Shown here: positions 58,725 to 64,000 of the stretch, piece by piece
Position numbering within the stretch: position 1 is the first letter of the stretch
Layout: the number at the start of each line of letters is the position of its first letter
NCBI RefSeq assembly: GCF_000715075.1
Contig: NC_134084.1
Coordinates: forward strand, 104,140,411-104,204,410
DNA length: 64,000 nt
From: Nicotiana tabacum
Lineage: Eukaryota; Streptophyta; Magnoliopsida; Solanales; Solanaceae
Direction: 5' to 3'
The notes under the pieces: generated by a model
Seen by the model: the letters and a program-made list of their open reading frames with translations, nothing else
The model's database searches: none
What the model was told of the DNA's origin: nothing
Position numbers and translations under genes: made by a program

Positions 58725-59394
58725 ACTTTTCATGATCCCGGTTCGCCCTCCGTAAGCCATCGTGACGGCACCTAGTCTCTACAACTAGGTAAGCCTAAAT
58801 GCGGAAAGATTAACCAATTTGCAGAAGAAAAACAATTTAAAGCAGAAATAGAGTAATAAAACAACGTTTAAAAGTGCCGCTCGTCATACACAATATTAAC
58901 TCTAAAAAACTAATACATTTTTCCAAAACCCGGAAACCCATGAATCACAAGCTACGAATATAATAAAAATGCTCTAACTCCGGCTGTGTCTACATCAACA
59001 GAAAAAATAGAAGGGCTATCACTACAAGATAGAATGGAAAGGGACTCCTCGGTCTGCACACGCGGTAGATATACCTCAAAGTCTCTGGAGCAGTCGCCTC
59101 GCTTCAAGGGTGATAGGATTCAGTTGAAGTACCTGGATCTGTACATGACAAAATATGCGCAGAAAGGGCATGAGTACACCACAGCGGTACTCAGTAAGTG
59201 CCAAGCCTAACCTCGATCGGGTAATGACGAGGAAGGTCAGGGCCCTACTGAGATAAATAAAAATATAAGGTATGACAGAATAAGGTAAGTAGTACAGTTG
59301 AAAACTAACAATAAGAATTTAATACAAGAATATAAGGAACTCTATAACTGAAATAGAGGCAAAAACAATTACAGGAAGATACCATTCTTCACAA

Positions 59395-59640
59395 GGATAA
59401 TAACCGAGGATCTCTCTGTATCCCGAGGATCTCTTAGTACCCTCAATATATGCTAGGGATCTCTTGGTATCCCGAGGATCTCTCGGTATCCTCAATATAT
59501 GCTAGGGATATCTTGGTATCCCAAGGATCTCTTGGTATCCACAATATACGTGCTAGGGATCTCTCGATATCCCGCACCTCAGCTCAATCATAAATACATG
59601 CAGAAGATCTCCCGGGATGCTGTCCCGTAGTCCCAAAATA
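59395..59640 (-). repeat. Minisatellite of ggatctcttggtatccc units, 5' LTR
   Basis: Same units as at 51950-52170, about six copies with caatatatgctag spacers. Confidence 0.85.
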
Positions 59641-60493
59641 ATAACACACAACAACAATACAAAAAATACTCAAATAAGCTTAATTTCGTACCAAATAAAC
59701 AGGTAATTCTAACCTAACATGCTTCACATAATACAATTAAGGCAGTTTAAGCAAATAAGCAATTAAGTCAATTAAACATGCTTTTTCTAAGTTAACAATA
59801 GGCTTAAATTGCAAGTAGTATAAAATCGGAAAAAGGAACACCATTGAAATTACTTAAGAAAACCGAATTTTCAATAATTAGCTCAAGTACGCACTCATCA
59901 GCTCACGTACAAGGCATTTCAATTACCAAATATACCAAATCCTAAGGGGGAGGTCCCCCACACAAGGTTAGGCAAGCCACTTACCTCGAACCAGCTCAAA
60001 TCAATCCGAAACCACGCTTTTGCCACGAGTACTCGACTCCAAATGGCCCAAATCTATTAAATTCAATTTCATAATGTAAATAACACTTCAAGTAACTTAT
60101 TCTACAAAGAAATTCTAAGCTAATACGCAAAATTAGTTAAAATGACCAAAACGTCCCTCGGGCCCACGTCTCGGAATCAGGTAAAATTTACATTTCCAGA
60201 ATCCTCACACTCTCACGAATTCAGTCATATGAAAATTACCAAAATCGGACCTCAAATGGTCCCTCAAATCATCACTCAAAGGTCTCTAATTAGTCAAGCC
60301 CTAACCCCCAAATTACCACTAATTTTCCATAAATTTTCATGTTTATAATGATAAAAATCACCTCAATAACGAGTTTAGGTTCCATGAATCTTACCTCCTC
60401 GAAGTTCCCTTGAATTCCCTCTCTAAAACCTCCCCAAAAGCTCACTTCACGGATGAAAATGGTGAAAGAATAGCTCAAATTCACGAAGGCAAC

Positions 60494-60501
60494 TATTTAT
60501 A
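60494..60501 (-). promoter_or_regulatory. TATA box, Tekay 5' LTR
   Basis: TATAAATA on the minus strand; the GCTGGGCAGA seen in the other LTR is deleted here, so the array abuts the box. Confidence 0.7.
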
Positions 60502-60509
60502 TATCCATC

Positions 60510-60730
60510 GCATCTACGATACCACTTCTACGGTTGGGAACCACTTTTGCAGTTCTCACTTGAAACCTCTCTGCCGCACCTGCGACCTAGAATACGCATC
60601 TGCGGTCTCACAGGTGCGGTACATATGCCACTTTTACGGCTACTGTCCCTTCCTTATCTGGCCGCTTCTGCGGCTTGATTTCGCATACGCGGGATTTGCA
60701 CATGCAGCCTCTCAACCGCAGATGCGGTTA
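60510..60730 (-). repeat. CpG palindrome array, word type A, Tekay 5' LTR
   Basis: Minus-strand words aaccgcatctgcgg, agccgcagaagcggcc, gtaccgcacctgtga, accgcagatgcgta and atcgtagatgcgatgg; more CpG losses than the 3' LTR in some words and fewer in others. Confidence 0.9.
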
Positions 60731-61415
60731 TGACAGCAGTCATAGCTTCAGCTACAACTCCAAATTCCAAATCCTTCTGTCAACCATTCGAAATCATCTC
60801 GAGGCACTCGGGACCTCAACCAAAAGCACAAAAAAGCCCAATACCCCTGTCCAAACTTATACCAATCCTTAAAACACCTAAAAAACATCGAAACGATGAA
60901 TCAACCACGAATTCAAGCCTAAGACCTCCAAAACTCTAAAAATATGCTTTCGATCAAAAAGCCTATCAACCCTCGTCCGAATGACCTGAAATTTTGTACA
61001 CACGTCACATTCAACATTGCGGAGCTACTCCAACTTCCATAATTCCATTCCGACCCTCTGATCAAAATCTCACTATCAAACCGGAAATTTCAAAATTCGA
61101 CTTTCGGCATTTCAAGCCTAAATTAGCTACGGACCTCCAAAACACAATCCGAACACGTCCCTAAGCCCGAAATTAGCCAATGGAGCCAACGAAACCATCG
61201 AAATTCCATTCCGAGACCATCTTCACACTGTTCCGACAACGGTCAAATTTTCAACACTTAAGCTCTCATTTAGTGACTAAGTGTCCCAAAACTCTCCAAA
61301 ACTCAAAACCAAACATCCTAGCAAATCAAAATAGTAGAAATAAATACGGGAAAAGCAATTAATAGGGTATCAGGGCATTGATTCTTAAGACAACTGGCCG
61401 GGTCGTCACAACTAG

Positions 61416-62714
61416 CCAGATGATAGTATGTGTTATGATTCAGTCATTGTGGACTTTCGGAGGGTTATATATCTATTTGTGGATGGCTAGAGTTGATGTG
61501 GGGTTTCATTGATTGGCTCCATACTACTATTGATGAGGGATGTACCATTTAGTTATTGTTGAGCTTAATCATGTTCTGAAATGATCTGTGAGTTACCCTT
61601 CTATATTACGAGGACCTGTGATTCATTGGTTATATGCACACATGGTGCGGTTCTATTTGGGCTTTATAGCGAAAGATTGAGCAAGATGTGTATTTGGGTA
61701 TTGCGTGATTGATTGCACGTTAGCTATGTTCTTTTCGGATGGTGGCATTGTGTCATTTGCTCTCCGTGGTTATGGTAATGCACTTTGGTTACTTGATGTC
61801 AAATTTCGAGTGGTTTTGGATTTAGAGCAGGGTGGCTCAAGGTATATTATATGGACCAGTGTTTGGATGGGGTCATGCATTATAGCGGAGTTATGTAGAG
61901 GTATGATCCTTTGTGTTAGATTCATGTGTTTTGGTTTTGCAGCGTGTGATGAGTTCTTAGCATTGCGTGGTTGTGATACTTGTTGAGCTTGTGAGACAGT
62001 TCTCTCGTCTGAGTCATTTTCCATGATTGAGTACATTTAGAATGTTACTTATGGGTGCACGAATTGCATGAGTTGCGGCTTTATACTGCATCGATGTGTC
62101 ATGTCACTAGATTGATTATATTTGATAAGACGAGGTCGTCGTACCTAGAATGGGTGCTATCAGATCTGATTGCGGTATATTTCGAAGGATATTGATGATG
62201 ATCGGCTTAGAATTTTGCTATAGCTCCTATCGAAGGAGGGGGAGTTCCACAACTTGTTGATCAGGTGAATGGTTATGAGTTTTTGCGCGTTCTTTCATCG
62301 TTGGCAGTGTATGAAGTTGTTAGAACGAGGCTCTATTTGATAAGAGATTTATTACCAATATTGGGTTATTTTGAGCAGCTGTTGTGATTAGAAATTATCG
62401 CCATGAGTGTTTGAGGTATATGGTATATCCTGTGATTGTATCTTGGGTTATGGCTATGGCTTGATACAACTTGTTCAGACTTATACAATGTGTAGATGCG
62501 AGATACTGATCTTATAGAAAATTTTGGATGTGGAAATTGGATTCTAAGGCTTATGAGTTAGGTTGGATAAAGGAATTTCAGTTATGTTGTGTTATCAGAC
62601 CTATATGGGATATGATGATGTGATATCACCCCCGGGTATGTGCATGGTAAGGTTAACGCCAATTTGATGGCTTTTGGAAAAACTCTAGTCACATTCGAGG
62701 ATGAACGTATGTTT
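61416..62714 (+). mobile_element. LARD-2 internal region, part 2 (non-coding)
   Basis: Continues the interrupted internal region to the polypurine tract. GT-rich, no protein motif; related in places to 1-1207. Confidence 0.75.
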
Positions 62715-62726
62715 AAGTGGGGAGGA
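62715..62726 (+). other. Polypurine tract of LARD-2
   Basis: aagtggggagga directly before TGTAACAACCC. Confidence 0.8.
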
Positions 62727-64000
62727 TGTAACAACCCAACCGATCGTTTTGAGCATTTGTACTTCGCTCAGTAGTTTTCGGGCATGAGTAGCTCCGTATG
62801 GTGTATTATGACTTATGTGAATCATCGGTTTCGGTTTCCAGGTTATTCGGAAATGATTTGGAAGAATGATTCTCAGCTAGAAGCTTTAAATTTGAAAAGT
62901 TTGACCAAGTTTTGTTTTTTTAGAATTTGACCTCGGATTGAATTTATGATGGTTCCATTAACTCCGTTGGGTGATTTTAGACTTAGGAGCGCGTTCAGAT
63001 TTTGATTTGGAGGTCCATAGTGGAATTTGGCTTGAAATGGTGAAAGTTAGAATTTTGAAAAGTTTGACTGGGAGTGGACTTTTTGATATTTGGGTCGGAT
63101 TCTGATTCCGAAAGTTGGAGCAGGTCCGTAGTCAAATGTGACTTATGTGCAAAATCTGAGGTCAATCGGACGTGATTTGATAGATTTCGTCATCGATTGT
63201 GGAAGTTGAAGTTTCAAAGTTCAATGATTTCGAATTAAGGTGTGATTTGCCATTTTGATGTTGTTATGTGTGTTTTGAGTCCTCGAGTAGGTCCCTGTTC
63301 AGTTATGAGACTTTTTGTTATGTTTGGATGTGGTCCTGAGGGGCTCAGTGGAGTTGCAAATGGGTTTCGGATTATTTTTCCTTCTTTATGCATTGTTGGT
63401 TCTGCAGAAACTGAGCATCTGGTTTCCTTAATCACATTCGCGAGGTATGGATCGCGATCGCGTAGAGTTATTTTGAAGGCTAGGAGAAAACGTTAATCGC
63501 GTTCGCGAGTCTTCAGATGCGATCACATAGGCTGCTGCAATTTGAGCATCGCGTTCGCGTGGAGAATTTGGCTGAGCTGGGCAGTGTTCACTTCTTCTTC
63601 GCCTTCGCAGTCCTTTGTACGCGATCGCGTAGTGCATTTTCAGGGGCAGTGAAATTCCTTCTTCGCGATCGCGAGGTTGCTTCCCCGATTGTGATTCATT
63701 GATTCGCCAAGTGATTATAAAGTACTCTATTTCGAGGATTTCAACTATTTTTGCATTTTTGGAGCTATGGAGCTCGGATTGAGGCGATTCTTGAAGTAAT
63801 ATTTACCATATGAATTGGGATAAGTGTTCTCTACTCGGTTTGGGTTATATTCCATGAATCTATCTTCAATTTTTGCTTTTGGTTGATGAAGTTTAAAGAG
63901 AAAATTTGGGGTTTTGGCGTAAAGTTTCGTAATATGATTTTTTGAGTTTTGAACACCGATTTGGAGTCGAATTTGAGTGAAACTAGTATGCTTGGACTCG
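62727..64000 (+). repeat. 3' LTR of LARD-2, truncated by window edge
   Basis: Starts TGTAACAACCCAACCG and follows the 45383 LTR in order through the type C array and TATA box (63716-63722) to the end of the window. Confidence 0.93.
63425..63700 (+). repeat. CpG palindrome array, word type C, LARD-2 3' LTR
   Basis: Words such as acattcgcgagg, atcgcgatcgcgtag, atcgcgttcgcgag, atcgcgttcgcgtgg, acgcgatcgcgtag and cgcgatcgcgagg. More CpGs are intact than in the 5' LTR copy. Confidence 0.92.

Larger units (their letters stand above)
51270..61410 (-). mobile_element. Tekay-like Ty3/gypsy chromovirus retrotransposon (10.1 kb)
   Basis: On the minus strand the order is LTR, primer-binding site, gag, protease, RT, RNase H, integrase, polypurine tract, LTR: the Ty3/gypsy arrangement. 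A chromodomain-like tail after the integrase indicates a chromovirus. Flanks are gctag (51265-51269) and actag (61411-61415), a 5-bp duplication with one change. At least five frameshifts and seven stops are spread along gag-pol, so the copy is dead. It sits inside LARD-2 in the opposite orientation. Confidence 0.95.
58728..61410 (-). repeat. 5' LTR of Tekay element (2.68 kb)
   Basis: Undeleted LTR copy, reading TGTGACGACCCGGCC at its start (61410) in its own direction and ending in ...gggatcatgaaa, where the expected gtgaca end has drifted. Aligns with 51270-53596 throughout apart from the 347-bp deletion there. Confidence 0.93.
45383..64000 (+). mobile_element. LARD-2: non-coding LTR retrotransposon, split by Tekay element, runs off the window
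   Basis: Two related LTRs (45383-48741 and 62727 onward) border an internal region of about 3.8 kb, itself split at 51269/61411 by a 10.1 kb gypsy element. A Met-tRNA primer-binding site follows the first LTR and a polypurine tract precedes the second. No gag-pol motif is visible in the internal parts, so it depended on enzymes in trans. Same LTR family as LARD-1. The 3' LTR is cut by the window edge, so no TSD check is possible. Confidence 0.85.

Overview
The window is plant nuclear DNA, most likely from a Solanaceae genome of the Nicotiana type. I infer this from its AT-rich background, long chromovirus-type LTRs beginning TGTNACGACCC, and four copies of the (TTG)n-ended 3' tail shared by tobacco TS SINEs and RTE LINEs. 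I see no intact host gene, tRNA, rRNA or CRISPR array. Almost every recognisable base belongs to a transposable element, and several elements are nested with target-site duplications (TSDs) still readable.

Layout. 1-4309: 3' part of a non-coding LTR retrotransposon (LARD-1) with a 3.1 kb LTR. 4310-13277: AT-rich DNA holding a long-TIR element, a SAG12-like cysteine protease pseudogene, a 1.0 kb gypsy-type LTR, a Stowaway MITE, a 95-bp RTE/SINE tail with a 10-bp TSD, and a hAT-like element. 13287-24292: an 11.0 kb Kaonashi-type Mutator-like element (KI-MULE) with a perfect 9-bp TSD. It carries a MURA-like transposase gene (plus strand), a convergent multi-exon DUF1985/Ulp1 (C48) gene (minus strand), and six blocks with about 78 copies of a palindromic minisatellite found nowhere else in the window. 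25258-29972: an RTE LINE (minus) split at its RT active site by a solo LTR. 29974-41797: a PIF/Harbinger-like element whose ORF1 is split by a 10.1 kb CACTA element (30942-41088, TSD AAT), itself split by a 2.9 kb solo LTR (31899-34823, TSD TTTAA). 42144-45118: another solo LTR (TSD TCCTC). 45383 to the window edge: a second non-coding LTR element (LARD-2), split by a Tekay-like Ty3/gypsy element (51270-61410, minus) with decayed gag-pol.

Two signals stand out. The first is the KI-MULE: its palindromic arrays sit in the 5' leader intron, in introns, and between the two convergent genes, and one block occupies the place where the transposase catalytic core should be. The second is a modular layout shared by all the long LTRs: a related U3, then a CpG-rich array of short palindromic words just upstream of a TATA box, then a hairpin-rich minisatellite in the transcribed part. 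The palindromic word type (CCGCAGATGCGG, GTGCGGACCGCAC or TTCGCGAACGCG) does not follow LTR family, so the cassette looks swapped between elements.

All coding regions are broken, so nothing here is a working autonomous element as it stands. Exon boundaries were read by eye from splice motifs and family motifs and are approximate. Divergence values, family assignments and expression could not be computed.
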